The notes beneath the pieces were generated by a model. The model made no database searches and was not told where the DNA came from. It worked only from the letters and a program-made list of their open reading frames with translations. A DNA stretch of 64,000 nt, taken from positions 2,410,001-2,474,000 of the forward strand of contig NZ_CP137555.1 of NCBI RefSeq assembly GCF_033723955.1, in the 5' to 3' direction. The translations under genes and the position numbers were made by a program. How positions within the stretch are numbered: the first letter of the stretch is position 1; each line of letters opens with the position of its first letter. Below, one piece after another: positions 16,989 to 25,546 of the stretch. This DNA is from Microbulbifer pacificus (GTDB lineage: Bacteria > Pseudomonadota > Gammaproteobacteria > Pseudomonadales > Cellvibrionaceae).

Positions 16989-18116
16989 TCAGTCCCCGCT
17001 GGTTTGTGTCGAGCCGCCTGGCTTGGACAAATCGTCCAGGGGGGATTGATCGCCCGGGGGCAGCAGCGGTTCGTCGCGGCTGATGAATTCGCGCATGAAT
17101 ATTTCCCAGAACGCCATGAACAGCGCCGCCAGCAGCGGGCCAATGGCGAAGCCGCTGATGCCGAACATGATGAGTCCGCCGACGGTGGAGAACAGCACGA
17201 TATAGTCCGGCAGCTTGGTGTCGCGGCCCACCAGGATCGGGCGCAGGATGTTGTCCACCAGGCTGATCACCAGTACCCCGAAAATCATCAGCACGGTGGC
17301 TTTGACCGCTTCGCCGGTGGAATACAGATAGAGCGCAGCGGGGAACCAGATAATGGCGGCGCCCACCGCCGGCAGCAGCGACAGTACCGTCATCACCACA
17401 CCCCACAGCAGCGGCGCCGGCAGCCCCAGCGCCCAGAAGATCATTCCGCCCAGTGCACCCTGAGTCACCGCCACCACCAGATTGCCCTTGATGGTGGCGC
17501 GGGTGACCTCGGCAAATTTTGCCAGCAGCAGTTTTTCCCGCTCATCGCCCAGCGGCAGTGCGCGAATCAGCAGTGCCACCAGTGCGTTGCCGTCGCGGAT
17601 CAGGAAGAATGTCAGGTACAGCATCAGCCCGAGGCTGACAAAAAAGTTGAGGGTGTTCTGGCCCAGTGCCAGCGCATTTTTTGCAATCAGGCTGCCGGCG
17701 GTCATCAGTCCTCCCAGCAGGCGCTCCTTGATGCCGTCAAAATCCAGACCGAAGCGCTCGAGTGCGGCGTTAATACCCGGGAAGGCCGCGCGCACCTGCT
17801 CGACCTTGGCGCCGAGGTTGATCTCACCCGACTGTACTCTCTGGTACAGGTCCACCGCCTCACTGACAAACGAGCTGGCCACCAACAGCACCGGGATCAC
17901 GACCACGATCAGGCACAGCAACAGGGTCAGCAGCGCGGTGAGGTTTGGCCATTTGGGAAAACGGTGCAGCAGGTAGCGGTACAGCGGGTGGAAAATCAGC
18001 GCGACCGCACAGGCCCAGAAAATTGCGGTAAAAAACGGCTGCAGCAGCAGTACAAAGGCGACGGTTACCAGTAGCAGGGTGAAAATAAATGAACGTCTTT
18101 CCAGTTTTTCCTGCAC
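16989..18116 (-). CDS. AI-2E family transporter (PerM/YdiK type)
   Basis: The product is 375 residues from GTG 18116, chosen because AGGGAG lies six bases upstream; the frame is open further 5'. About eight transmembrane segments are seen, with the large loop between the third and fourth (QSGEINLGAKVEQVRAAFPG) and the conserved C-terminal IVGRDTKLPDYIVLFSTVGGL, typical of AI-2E/PerM exporters. Members move varied small molecules or Na+/H+; the substrate cannot be predicted. The tail is a short acidic cytoplasmic region (PPGDQSPLDDLSKPGG). Confidence 0.93.
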   Translation of the reverse strand: MQEKLERRSFIFTLLLVTVAFVLLLQPFFTAIFWACAVALIFHPLYRYLLHRFPKWPNLTALLTLLLCLIVVVIPVLLVASSFVSEAVDLYQRVQSGEINLGAKVEQVRAAFPGINAALERFGLDFDGIKERLLGGLMTAGSLIAKNALALGQNTLNFFVSLGLMLYLTFFLIRDGNALVALLIRALPLGDEREKLLLAKFAEVTRATIKGNLVVAVTQGALGGMIFWALGLPAPLLWGVVMTVLSLLPAVGAAIIWFPAALYLYSTGEAVKATVLMIFGVLVISLVDNILRPILVGRDTKLPDYIVLFSTVGGLIMFGISGFAIGPLLAALFMAFWEIFMREFISRDEPLLPPGDQSPLDDLSKPGGSTQTSGD

Positions 18117-18196
18117 TGCCGGCTCCCTGATTTTTGTTATGCGCGTGCTATATGCGTCGGACGATGAGCCGCTAATGTAACCAGATAGCGCGGTGC

Positions 18197-18934
18197 TTAC
18201 CAGCGACGGTAACCACAGGTGTCCACGTGAAAACGGATGCCGCTGTAGATGCCGAGCCCCATTTTCCATTTGCGCCCATGGCGCTGGTGGATCTTGCGCA
18301 GTTTTGGCAGCAGTTCACTGCGGGTGTAATCCGCCTCCGGAATCATGTCGAGGCCGCAGAAGTGCAGGTGTTTACTGGAGCGCGCGCCCCCGGCCTTGGC
18401 GTTGTACTTGGAGGTGCGCCAGCCGGAGAGCACCACCACCGGGCCGATTTCCGGCACCACAAAATTTTTGATCACCTCCAGGGTGTTCACCATGGTTTTC
18501 CAGCTGCGCTCCGGTGGAATGGCGAACGGGGGCTCGCCCACTTTCTGCCAGTCGCTGCCCTGGCGCAGCAGTACGAACGCGGGTAGCACGTCGCCAACCC
18601 CTTTGGTGTCGAGGAAAAATTTCAGTTTGACAAACTGTTCCCGGTTGTTGTCCTCGTCGAGGAATTTTTCAAACGCGCCCACCGAGGCCGCGGGATAGCC
18701 TTTTATCTTGAACGACATCGGTGTTTCCGGGGTGATCGGGATCCTCTCGGGCTCGGGTACCGGAATATATTCCACCGGGCGCACCACCCGCTCCGCCAGC
18801 TCGCGTACTTTTTCCACCGTCAGCACGATGAGTGCCAGGGAGCATGCGAGCACCAGCGCGCTGATCCAGATCACCCGTCGGCGCTCGATGTGAATATCGA
18901 CAAACTCGTGATCCGGGGTTTCTTTGATATCCAT
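18197..18934 (-). CDS. Membrane-anchored M15 (peptidase_M15_3-like) peptidase, copy 1
   Basis: A 245-residue protein with a short cytoplasmic N-terminus, one transmembrane helix (about 22-40) and a periplasmic domain. Zinc-ligand candidates of the M15 fold are His189 (SSKH), Asp196 (CGLDMIP) and His236 (FHVD), preceded by the family motif LSGWRTSKYN and followed by a terminal CGYRRW. M15 enzymes are D,D- or L,D-carboxypeptidases acting on peptidoglycan stem peptides. An N-terminal segment (80-150) with LRQGSDWQKVGEPPFAIPP is shared with the gene behind it. It lies 16 bp downstream of its paralogue, so they form an operon. Confidence 0.85.
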   Translation of the reverse strand: MDIKETPDHEFVDIHIERRRVIWISALVLACSLALIVLTVEKVRELAERVVRPVEYIPVPEPERIPITPETPMSFKIKGYPAASVGAFEKFLDEDNNREQFVKLKFFLDTKGVGDVLPAFVLLRQGSDWQKVGEPPFAIPPERSWKTMVNTLEVIKNFVVPEIGPVVVLSGWRTSKYNAKAGGARSSKHLHFCGLDMIPEADYTRSELLPKLRKIHQRHGRKWKMGLGIYSGIRFHVDTCGYRRW

Positions 18935-18950
18935 GCTGGTGACGACTCAG

Positions 18951-19631
18951 CTACCAGCGGCGATAACCGCAGGTGTCCACGTGAAAGCGCACGCCGCTGT
19001 AGATGCCGAGCCCCATATTGCTGGCGGGGCCGAGGCGCGCGTGCAGGTTGTGCAGTTCTTCGACCAGTTCGGTGCGGCCGATATTCGAGCGCGGTACCAG
19101 GTCCACACCGCAAAATGTCCGGTGCTTGCTCTTTTGCGAGCCCCCCGCCTTGTGGTTGTAGGTCTCGGTGCGAAACGCAGAGACGATATCCACCGGGCCG
19201 ATGCTGGGGATAACTTCATCGCGGATCAGCTTCAGGGTGGCGACGATATTCGGCCACTGCTGTCGCGGCGGAATGGCGAACGGCGGCTCTTTGATGTCCA
19301 GCCAGTCGGAACCCTGGCGCAGCAGGTTTTCGGGCTCGATGGTATCGGCCACCCCCGCCTCCTCGAGAAACAGCACAAACTGGTCGAACTCGCGCCGGTT
19401 GGCACCGGTGCGCAGGAAATCTTTGAGGCTTGCGGCGGTGGCGACGCGGTAGCCCTTGAGCTCGGTGTAGGGCTTTTCCCGCGCCTGGAACTGCAGGTAA
19501 ACCCACAGGCCCAGCAACAACACCAGCAGCAAGGCGGCCACACCCACTACCACCCACCAGTTGGTCTGCTGGCTGGGGGACAGATGGTCGTAGCGGCGTT
19601 TGACGGTGGAAAGTGGATTGCCTGACGGCAT
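18951..19631 (-). CDS. Membrane-anchored M15 peptidase, copy 2
   Basis: The product is 226 residues from ATG 19631. It has the same design as its downstream paralogue: one transmembrane helix (about 25-46), the shared LLRQGSDWLDIKEPPFAIPP region and a C-terminal M15 domain with His170 (KSKH), Asp177 (CGVDLVP) and His217 (FHVD), ending in CGYRRW. The metal ligands are intact in both copies, so both may be active on peptidoglycan peptides in the periplasm. The long FCG(L/V)D and HVDTCGYRRW matches show a local duplication that has since diverged, mostly in the N-terminal tail and the helix. Confidence 0.85.
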   Translation of the reverse strand: MPSGNPLSTVKRRYDHLSPSQQTNWWVVVGVAALLLVLLLGLWVYLQFQAREKPYTELKGYRVATAASLKDFLRTGANRREFDQFVLFLEEAGVADTIEPENLLRQGSDWLDIKEPPFAIPPRQQWPNIVATLKLIRDEVIPSIGPVDIVSAFRTETYNHKAGGSQKSKHRTFCGVDLVPRSNIGRTELVEELHNLHARLGPASNMGLGIYSGVRFHVDTCGYRRW

Positions 19632-19743
19632 GCCCGCTGCCTGTTTGCGTTGTTGGTCTAATGATGTGGGGGCGACGGGAAAACGATTGCCGGGAATCGC
19701 CCCTCCACAAACTATAGCTCTCCAGTGGCGGGCTGGCGGACAC

Positions 19744-19772
19744 AAAAAAGGCGGTCACAGTGACCGCCTTTT
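19744..19772 (-). terminator. pckA terminator
   Basis: A 10-13-bp symmetrical stem (GGCGGTCAC/GTGACCGCC core) is flanked by A and T runs on both sides, giving six T residues on the minus strand after the stem. It ends pckA transcription and could work in both directions. Confidence 0.88.
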
Positions 19773-19790
19773 CGCTAGATCGATACGCTA

Positions 19791-21338
19791 TCAGGCCTTG
19801 GGGCCGGCCGCGTTGATCGCATCGCTGACCGCGAACTTGCCGATGTTATCGGCAAACAGGGCCGCCAGCTTTTTCGCAGCCGCGTCGTAGGCCGCAGAAT
19901 CGGCCCAGGCATTGCGCGGGTTGAGGTAGGACTTGTCCACGCCCGGTACTTCCAGCGGGATTTCCAGGTTCATGATGTCCAGGTGCTCGGTGCGGACGTT
20001 GTCGAGCGCGCCGTTCTGGATCGCCGCGACCACCGCGCGGGTGACCGGAATCGGGAAGCGCTTGCCCTTCTCGCCGGAGCCGCCGGTCCAGCCGGTGTTC
20101 ACCAGGTATACCTTGGAGTCGAAGCCCTCGATGCGCTTCATCAGCAGGTCCGCATACTCGCGCGGCGCGCGCGGCATGAAGGGAGCGCCAAAGCAGGTGG
20201 AGAAGGTCGGGTTGATGCCCGCTTCCGCACCCAGCTCGGTGGAACCTACACGCGCGGTGTAGCCGGACAGGAAGTGGTAGGCAGCCGCTTCCTTGGACAG
20301 GATGGCTACCGGGGGCAGTACGCCGGTCACGTCACAGGTCAGGAAGATCACGTTCTTCGGTTCGCCGGCGCGGTTCTCCAGCTGTCGCATTTCCACGTGC
20401 TCCAGCGGGTAGGAGCAGCGGCCGTTCTCGGTCAGGCTGGTGTCGTCGTAGTCCGGTACACCCGCGCTGTCGGTCACCACGTTCTCGACGATGGCGCCAA
20501 AGCGGATGGCATCCCAGATCACCGGTTCGTTCTTCTGGCTCAGGTTGATGGTCTTGGCGTAGCAGCCACCTTCCATGTTGAACACGCCGCCCTTGGCCCA
20601 ACCGTGCTCGTCGTCACCGATCAGGTAGCGCTCCGGGTCTGCAGACAGGGTGGTCTTGCCGGTACCGGACAGGCCGAAGAACAGGCACACATCGCCGTCC
20701 TTGCCCACATTGGCCGCGCAGTGCATCGGCATCACGTCTTTTTCCGGCAGCAGGAAGTTCTGCACGGAGAACATCGCCTTCTTCATCTCACCGGCGTAGC
20801 GCATACCTGCCAGCAGTACCTTGCGCTGGGCGAAGTTGATGATCACGCAGCCTTCAGAGTTGGTGCCGTCGCGGGACGGGTCACACTCGAAGTTGGCCGC
20901 GTGCAGGATGCGCCACTCTTCTTTGCCTTTCGGGTTGTACTGCTCGGCGCGGATAAACATGTTGCGGCCGAACAGGTTGTGCCACGCGGTGTGGGTGGTC
21001 ACTTTCACGGGAATGTAGTGATCCTCGTCCTGGCCCACGTGCAGCTGTTGTACAAAGCTGTCATGGCTGGCGACGAAATCTTCCACACGGCTCCACAGTG
21101 CATCGAACTTGTCCGCCGGGAACGCGCGGTTCACGCTGCCCCACTCGATGCTGTCGGCGGTGGATGGCTCCTCCACCACGAAACGGTCTGCCGGAGAGCG
21201 GCCGGTGCGCGCACCGGTAACGGCTAACAGAGCACCGGTGTGCGTGAGGTGGCCCTCGCCACGCTGCAGAGCCTGCTCCACCAGTTGCGCGGCGGAAAGG
21301 TTAGAAAATACCTGCACCGTATCGACTTGCTGTGCCAT
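19791..21338 (-). CDS. pckA: Phosphoenolpyruvate carboxykinase (ATP)
   Basis: The product is 515 residues from ATG 21338, equal to the Pseudomonas enzyme length; another in-frame ATG lies at 21353 and neither has a strong Shine-Dalgarno. Motifs include the P-loop [11 protein letters not shown], the kinase-2 motif [20 protein letters not shown] near the N-terminus and [13 protein letters not shown] near the C-terminus. It converts oxaloacetate and ATP to PEP, CO2 and ADP, opening gluconeogenesis. It lies next to hslO as in E. coli, where the order is yrfG-hslR-hslO-pck. Its promoter must lie in the AT-rich gap to 21680. Confidence 0.98.
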   Translation of the reverse strand: MAQQVDTVQVFSNLSAAQLVEQALQRGEGHLTHTGALLAVTGARTGRSPADRFVVEEPSTADSIEWGSVNRAFPADKFDALWSRVEDFVASHDSFVQQLHVGQDEDHYIPVKVTTHTAWHNLFGRNMFIRAEQYNPKGKEEWRILHAANFECDPSRDGTNSEGCVIINFAQRKVLLAGMRYAGEMKKAMFSVQNFLLPEKDVMPMHCAANVGKDGDVCLFFGLSGTGKTTLSADPERYLIGDDEHGWAKGGVFNMEGGCYAKTINLSQKNEPVIWDAIRFGAIVENVVTDSAGVPDYDDTSLTENGRCSYPLEHVEMRQLENRAGEPKNVIFLTCDVTGVLPPVAILSKEAAAYHFLSGYTARVGSTELGAEAGINPTFSTCFGAPFMPRAPREYADLLMKRIEGFDSKVYLVNTGWTGGSGEKGKRFPIPVTRAVVAAIQNGALDNVRTEHLDIMNLEIPLEVPGVDKSYLNPRNAWADSAAYDAAAKKLAALFADNIGKFAVSDAINAAGPKA

Positions 21339-21681
21339 TCGCTTATTACCCATGAAAGTTGTATCACTGAAATAAATAGTAGGGGGTGCCGCCAAATATC
21401 GCGACAAACTCAAGGCCTTCGCGAGTTGGTACAGCGGCCAAACCTCGCGCGCCGGCGCATTATGGCAAACTTCAAATTATGATCACAGAAAAACCGCACA
21501 TTTTTTGATCAAAGACAGCGTTGTCAGGAAAATATTTCGCTGTTTTTCATCAAAAATTATGATGTAGTTTTTTTACTTCATAAATTTGGGGAATATTGAT
21601 GGTTCTGTAGTTTCAACTACAGTCAGAAACTTGCCTGCAAGCGAACCGATCGCTGGAACGGTTTGTGACTGGCAGGTACAA
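21339..21681. promoter_or_regulatory. AT-rich pckA upstream region with inverted repeat
   Basis: The gap between pckA and the hslO terminator has no gene. It is unusually AT-rich for this window from about 21460 to 21600. A perfect inverted repeat CTGTAGTT-TC-AACTACAG is at 21605-21622, about 270 bp before the pckA ATG. It has no T-run on either side, so an operator is more likely than a terminator. I recognise no known regulator for it. Confidence 0.5.
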
Positions 21682-21708
21682 AAAAGCGCGCCATGGGCGC
21701 GCTTTTGG
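21680..21708 (-). terminator. hslO terminator
   Basis: A stem of about 11 bp (21682-21692 with 21696-21706, GGCGCGC core) carries A and T tracts on both sides. It lies 11 bp downstream of the hslO stop. Confidence 0.88.
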
Positions 21709-21717
21709 TCAGCGGGG

Positions 21718-22596
21718 TCAGTGCAGGGTGTGCGGCGGGGCGTTGAAAAGCTCCTCGACCTTCTCGCGATCGAAGCGGTAGGTGCGGTTGCAGAACTGGC
21801 AGTCTGCGGTGATCTCCCCGCCCTGCTCCTCCAGCAGTGTGTAGACATCCTCCGGGCCCATGGCGATCAGCGCGCGCGCACTGCGCTCGGGGGAACAGCT
21901 GCACTTGAAGCGGATATTGGCGGTGCCCAGGGTCGCCGGTTCCAGCTCGTGGAACAGGCGCACCAGCAACTGGTCGTGGGGCAGGTTGTGCAGCTCATCG
22001 GCGGTGACGGTGGAGGCCAGGTGCACCCCGGTTTCCCAGGCGTCGGCATTTTCCTCTTCCGTGGCGGCGTTGTTGCCCGGCAGTACCTGCAGCATGATAC
22101 CGCCCACGGTGTCGGCGTTGGACTCTATCCAGAAGCGGGTCTTCAGCTGTTCGGACTGGGTAAAGTAATCCTCCAGGCACTCCGCCAGGGTGTCTTTCTC
22201 CAGTGGCACAATGCCCTGGTAGCGCTCACCCTCCTGCGGTTCCACGGTGATCACCAGCGCACCGCGGTTGCCCACCAGCTCGCGCAGGGTCGCATCCGGT
22301 TTGATTTCCGCACCTTCGGCGACCCGCGCCAGGCCGCGCACATCGCTGTGGTTGGTGCATTCCGCTACCAGCAGGGGAACGTCGCCTTCACCGCGGGCCT
22401 GCAGCATCAGGATGCCCTCGAATTTGAGCGTGGTGGAGAGCAGGCAGGAGGCGGCGAGAAACTCGCCCAGCAGCCGCTGCACCGGCAGTGGCAGGTGGTT
22501 TTGCTCAAGCACTTCCCGGTAGGCCTTGGTGAGTGTGACCAACTGGCCGCGCACGTCGTGCTTGGAAAAAATAAAGCGTTCCAACTGGTCGGACAT
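21718..22596 (-). CDS. hslO: Redox-regulated chaperone Hsp33
   Basis: The product is 292 residues from ATG 22596 with GAGGC upstream, the same size as E. coli Hsp33. The C-terminal zinc centre is complete: CSC in FKCSCSPERS and CQFC near residue 268. The N-terminal domain has SDQLERFIF and the middle GGIMLQVLPG motif. Under oxidative unfolding the cysteines form disulphides and the protein becomes an ATP-independent holdase in the cytoplasm. It lies in the conserved hslR-hslO-pckA block, though here two envelope genes separate it from hslR. Confidence 0.97.
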   Translation of the reverse strand: MSDQLERFIFSKHDVRGQLVTLTKAYREVLEQNHLPLPVQRLLGEFLAASCLLSTTLKFEGILMLQARGEGDVPLLVAECTNHSDVRGLARVAEGAEIKPDATLRELVGNRGALVITVEPQEGERYQGIVPLEKDTLAECLEDYFTQSEQLKTRFWIESNADTVGGIMLQVLPGNNAATEEENADAWETGVHLASTVTADELHNLPHDQLLVRLFHELEPATLGTANIRFKCSCSPERSARALIAMGPEDVYTLLEEQGGEITADCQFCNRTYRFDREKVEELFNAPPHTLH

Positions 22597-22739
22597 GACT
22601 GGGTGCCTCGCTGAAAATTTGGGGGTGGCGATTTTAGGGCCTGCCGCGTCCAAATACGATGACCTTCAATGGGCAGCTTTTAATCTTAGCGACTAATGTT
22701 AGCGAGCATGGCGCGGGGAAACCGCCTGCCGTGGCCCGC

Positions 22740-23174
22740 TCAGCCGCAGTGCTGGCGGATCTGCGCTTCCAGCTTGACCGCTTCCTGCTGCCGCTCGCGT
22801 TCGCTGACGGTGGATTCTTTACCGTTCTCATCCACGAAATACACCCGCCCCTTCAGTATCTGCAGCTGCCGGCGCGCGTGCTTGCAGGCGTTCAGTTGCT
22901 GTTGCCGGCTTTGCGACTGCTGGGACTCTTTGCGTGCCGCGTATTCCTGCTCGATCTGCCGCGACCGCGCGGTATCCGGGAAATCCTGGCGCAGGGTGGG
23001 GTCGGCACCGTTAATGGGCTTGAGTCGTCCATCCAGCGATTCCGCCTTGGCTTCAACTGGCGGGCGGTCGCCAAAGTGAACCTTGCCTTCCGCGTCTACC
23101 CAGCGGTATAGCTCGTCAGCACTGGTACTGAAGGCCAGCGCGAAACCGGCCAGTAGTGACAGAGAATACTTCAC
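22740..23174 (-). CDS. DUF4124 domain secreted protein
   Basis: A 144-residue protein from GTG 23174 with AGGGAAGGA eight bases upstream. A signal peptide (1-19) is followed by a compact DUF4124 motif LYRWVDAEGKVHFGDRPP and a long Gln/Glu/Arg-rich helix (SRQIEQEYAARKESQQSQSRQQQ). Two cysteines (C97 region and the penultimate residue) could pair. The family is periplasmic and of unknown function. It sits 39 bp after the Deg-like protease, in an unusual insertion between hslR and hslO. Confidence 0.85.
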   Translation of the reverse strand: MKYSLSLLAGFALAFSTSADELYRWVDAEGKVHFGDRPPVEAKAESLDGRLKPINGADPTLRQDFPDTARSRQIEQEYAARKESQQSQSRQQQLNACKHARRQLQILKGRVYFVDENGKESTVSERERQQEAVKLEAQIRQHCG

Positions 23175-23213
23175 GGATTCCTTCCCTGATTCCTAACGTT
23201 ACCGGACCTGGAG

Positions 23214-24734
23214 TTACTGGACCTGGCCGAGCGCTTCCGCGGCGGTGCGTTCCGCCAGGGTGCCAAACAGGCCTTGGGAGTGGCGCTCGGGGATCTGGTA
23301 GGTCTGCAGGATCAGTGGCTGCTGCTCACGGGCGGCGGCGGTATCCAGCACCATGCGGTAGCCGGAGCTGTCCCGCAGCTCGACGAATTCCCCTTCACTG
23401 GACTCCATCAGCTGTGCGAACTGCAGGAAATCGTGGACCTGCTCGCCGTTGACCGACTCGATGATCCAGTTTTTCCAGTCGTGATAGCCGAGGTTCACCG
23501 GCGCCGGCAGTACCTTCAGCGCCACCACCAGTTCCTGTTGCTCGGGGCTCGACCACTGGTTGCGCGCGTTGAGGTATTCAATCGGCGCCTTGGAGTGCCA
23601 GTTGTTGCCCCAGCGCTTGATCAGGTTCATGTTCAGCGGCACAAACACCACGCCGCCGTAGATATAGTAGCGCGGGCGCTGGTCGAACTTTTCCCCCTGC
23701 ACCAGCGAGCGTGAGGGCGGGGTGGCGGCGAGGGTGATCTCGGCGTTATGGATCTCACCATTGCGGGAGAATCTCACCGGCAGCTGCTCGCCCACGTGGT
23801 GGTGATCCACCGCATAGTGGTAGTTGGTGCGCTGGTTTTCCCGCCACTCGATGGTGCGGTCGGCGGCGATATCGAAGCCGTCCACCTGCAGTAGTACGTC
23901 TCCCGCCTGCAGCACCTGCGCCGCTGGCGCGTCTTCAAATACCCGCACCACCAGCGCGCCTTCCTGGTCTTCCTCGAGTCCGGCCGCGGCCTTCATCGAC
24001 GGACTCTCCAGGCTCTGGGTCACCGCGCCGAGTTCCGGGAAGCCCTGGTGCACACCGTCTTCGGAATCCTGCAGCACGTGCTCGATCACGCTCGGCGGCA
24101 CAAAGTAGCCGAGGTTTTCGGCGCCGTTGCTGTTGTTGGTCTGCATGGCGACACCGACGATCTTGCCGTTGGAGATCACCGGGCCACCGCTGTTGCCGGG
24201 GTTGATGGCGGCGTCGATCTGGCCGGCCATGAGATAGCTCTCGGCGTGGGCGTAGTACTGGTGTTCTACCCGGGATAGCACTCCGCGAGTGATAGACAGC
24301 GACTTGCCACCAATCGGGTAGCCGTAGACGGTGACCTCTTCCTGCAGTTCGGGGAGGCTGCCGAAGGGCAGCGGGCGGGTGTCGTCGAAGAAGGTTTCGT
24401 CGTCCACAGTGAGCAGGGCGAGGTCGGCGTCGTGGGAGACGAATTTGACCCGCGCGCGGAATTTCTGCGCGTCGCCGTGGCGCTGGACCTGGATATAGCT
24501 GCCGTCGGCGATGACGTGGGCGTTGGTGAGGATCTGCTTGCCTTTGATAACGGCGCCGGAGCCGGACAGTTGCTGGGCGTTAAGCAGGGCCCAGGGGTTG
24601 AAGTAGTCGGGCGCGGCGGCAGTGGTGTAGATCTTGATGATCGAACGCTTGAGCTGCTCGTGCTCGCGACTGTCGGCGTGGGCGAGCTGGGTGAAACAGA
24701 GAATCAGCAGGCAGATCTTCAGCAGATGTTTCAT
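23214..24734 (-). CDS. HtrA/Deg-like periplasmic serine protease
   Basis: The product is 506 residues from ATG 24734, where a signal peptide begins (cleavage near LAHA-DS, residue 20). The trypsin-like domain has the triad His73 (LTNAHVIADG), Asp104 (HDADLALL) and Ser182 (NPGNSGGPV). A PDZ domain follows at about 240-330 (APAAQVLQAGDVLLQVDGFDI) and a long C-terminal region to 506 may hold a second, divergent PDZ (WIIESVNGEQVHDFLQF). This layout is closer to the plant-type Deg/DegP2-like proteins than to E. coli DegP. It probably degrades damaged envelope proteins. Repeat element A lies just upstream of its start. Confidence 0.9.
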   Translation of the reverse strand: MKHLLKICLLILCFTQLAHADSREHEQLKRSIIKIYTTAAAPDYFNPWALLNAQQLSGSGAVIKGKQILTNAHVIADGSYIQVQRHGDAQKFRARVKFVSHDADLALLTVDDETFFDDTRPLPFGSLPELQEEVTVYGYPIGGKSLSITRGVLSRVEHQYYAHAESYLMAGQIDAAINPGNSGGPVISNGKIVGVAMQTNNSNGAENLGYFVPPSVIEHVLQDSEDGVHQGFPELGAVTQSLESPSMKAAAGLEEDQEGALVVRVFEDAPAAQVLQAGDVLLQVDGFDIAADRTIEWRENQRTNYHYAVDHHHVGEQLPVRFSRNGEIHNAEITLAATPPSRSLVQGEKFDQRPRYYIYGGVVFVPLNMNLIKRWGNNWHSKAPIEYLNARNQWSSPEQQELVVALKVLPAPVNLGYHDWKNWIIESVNGEQVHDFLQFAQLMESSEGEFVELRDSSGYRMVLDTAAAREQQPLILQTYQIPERHSQGLFGTLAERTAAEALGQVQ

Positions 24735-24810
24735 TGCGGCTTCTTGGTTATTCGTTGGTTTGGGGGAGTTTAGCACTCTGATTGGCGTGCAGTAGTTTGG
24801 GGTGCTGTGG

Positions 24811-24923
24811 CGGTCGGGTGCCGGGGATGGAGTTTCAGGACCGCTGTGAATACGTCCCTGTACGCTTCGTCGGCAACTTCCCTGTTGCCGACGATCCTGA
24901 AACTCCATCCCCGGCCCCCGCCC
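24811..24923 (-). repeat. Covarying-arm intergenic element, copy A
   Basis: Perfect 20-bp outer arms at 24821-24840 and 24895-24914, extended with mismatches to about 24811 and 24923. They enclose a conserved 26-base module starting CCGCTGTGAATACG (24841-24866, small hairpin TAC-GTCCCT-GTA) and a perfect 11-bp hairpin (24867-24877 with 24884-24894) with loop TTCCCT. A CCCTTCGCATC tail follows. It lies between the Deg-like protease start and the hslR stop. Confidence 0.85.
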
Positions 24924-24965
24924 TTCGCATCTAATTCCTGCACTACGTAAGCAAAGTACTTTGCG

Positions 24966-25346
24966 CTAATCCTGTGATTCACGAATGAATTTGTGGATTT
25001 GCCGGCGCTGTTTTTTGTTAGGGCGTTCGCTCTGGATCATTGCGTTATTTGCCTTTCTATCAGCCGCAAATTGTTCGCGCTTCGCAATACTGTCTTCCGT
25101 TTCCCGGTAAAGCGTCTGCGCAACATCCGCTCCGCGACGCTGATCGGAAAGCGCAATTACCTCCACGATTTTTTCATCAAAGCCCTGGCGAATGGTCAGG
25201 GTAATCCCGAGAGAAATTTCCTTGCTGGCTTTGATTCGCTGGCCATCAGCATGAATTTTCCCACCCTCAATCGCTTGTTTGGCGAGACTGCGGGTTTTAA
25301 AAAATCGCGCGGCCCAAAGCCACTTATCAATACGAACCTTGTCCAT
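24966..25346 (-). CDS. hslR: Ribosome-associated heat shock protein Hsp15
   Basis: A 126-residue cytoplasmic protein with an N-terminal S4 RNA-binding domain (VRIDKWLWAARFFKTRSLA, then GGKIHADGQRIKASKEI) and a basic C-terminus (PNKKQRRQIHKFIRES). This matches E. coli HslR (133 residues), which binds 50S subunits carrying a nascent chain after premature dissociation and recycles them. It lies next to the yrfG-type gene as in enterobacteria. It is bracketed by two repeat elements (A and B) in opposite orientation. Confidence 0.95.
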   Translation of the reverse strand: MDKVRIDKWLWAARFFKTRSLAKQAIEGGKIHADGQRIKASKEISLGITLTIRQGFDEKIVEVIALSDQRRGADVAQTLYRETEDSIAKREQFAADRKANNAMIQSERPNKKQRRQIHKFIRESQD

Positions 25347-25400
25347 CAGTTAAGTTTCTAACCAAAAACAATTGCTACGAAGCCAAATTCGCGATGCGAA

Positions 25401-25511
25401 GGCGGAGTGCCGGGTGCGGGTTTTCAGGAGCGTCGCAAACAGGATGTTTGCGCCGCAGCGCCCAAGGATGGGTTTACAGCGGTCCTGAAAGCCCGCACCC
25501 GGTGCTCCGCC
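25401..25511 (+). repeat. Covarying-arm intergenic element, copy B
   Basis: Outer arms of 29 bp at 25401-25429 and 25483-25511 pair throughout, with three G-T wobbles on the plus strand. Inside are an 11-base hairpin with one mismatch (25430-25456, loop AGGAT) and the second module AGCGCCCAAGGATGGG..CAGCGG (25457-25482), the reverse complement of the copy A type with CCC/GGG in place of TAC/GTA. It lies between hslR and the nucleotidase gene, inverted relative to copy A. Confidence 0.85.
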
Positions 25512-25546
25512 GCCACAGCAGGTAATTCCGGGGTGCCCCAAAAACC

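Noticed and set aside
16899..18074. A 391-codon plus-strand frame rich in Gln and His
   Set aside because: It is antisense to the AI-2E exporter gene; the composition comes from the complement of hydrophobic codons.
24811..25511. Repeat elements A and B as insertion-sequence ends
   Set aside because: There is no transposase, the arms of each copy are paired with each other inside about 110 bp, and no target duplication is visible.
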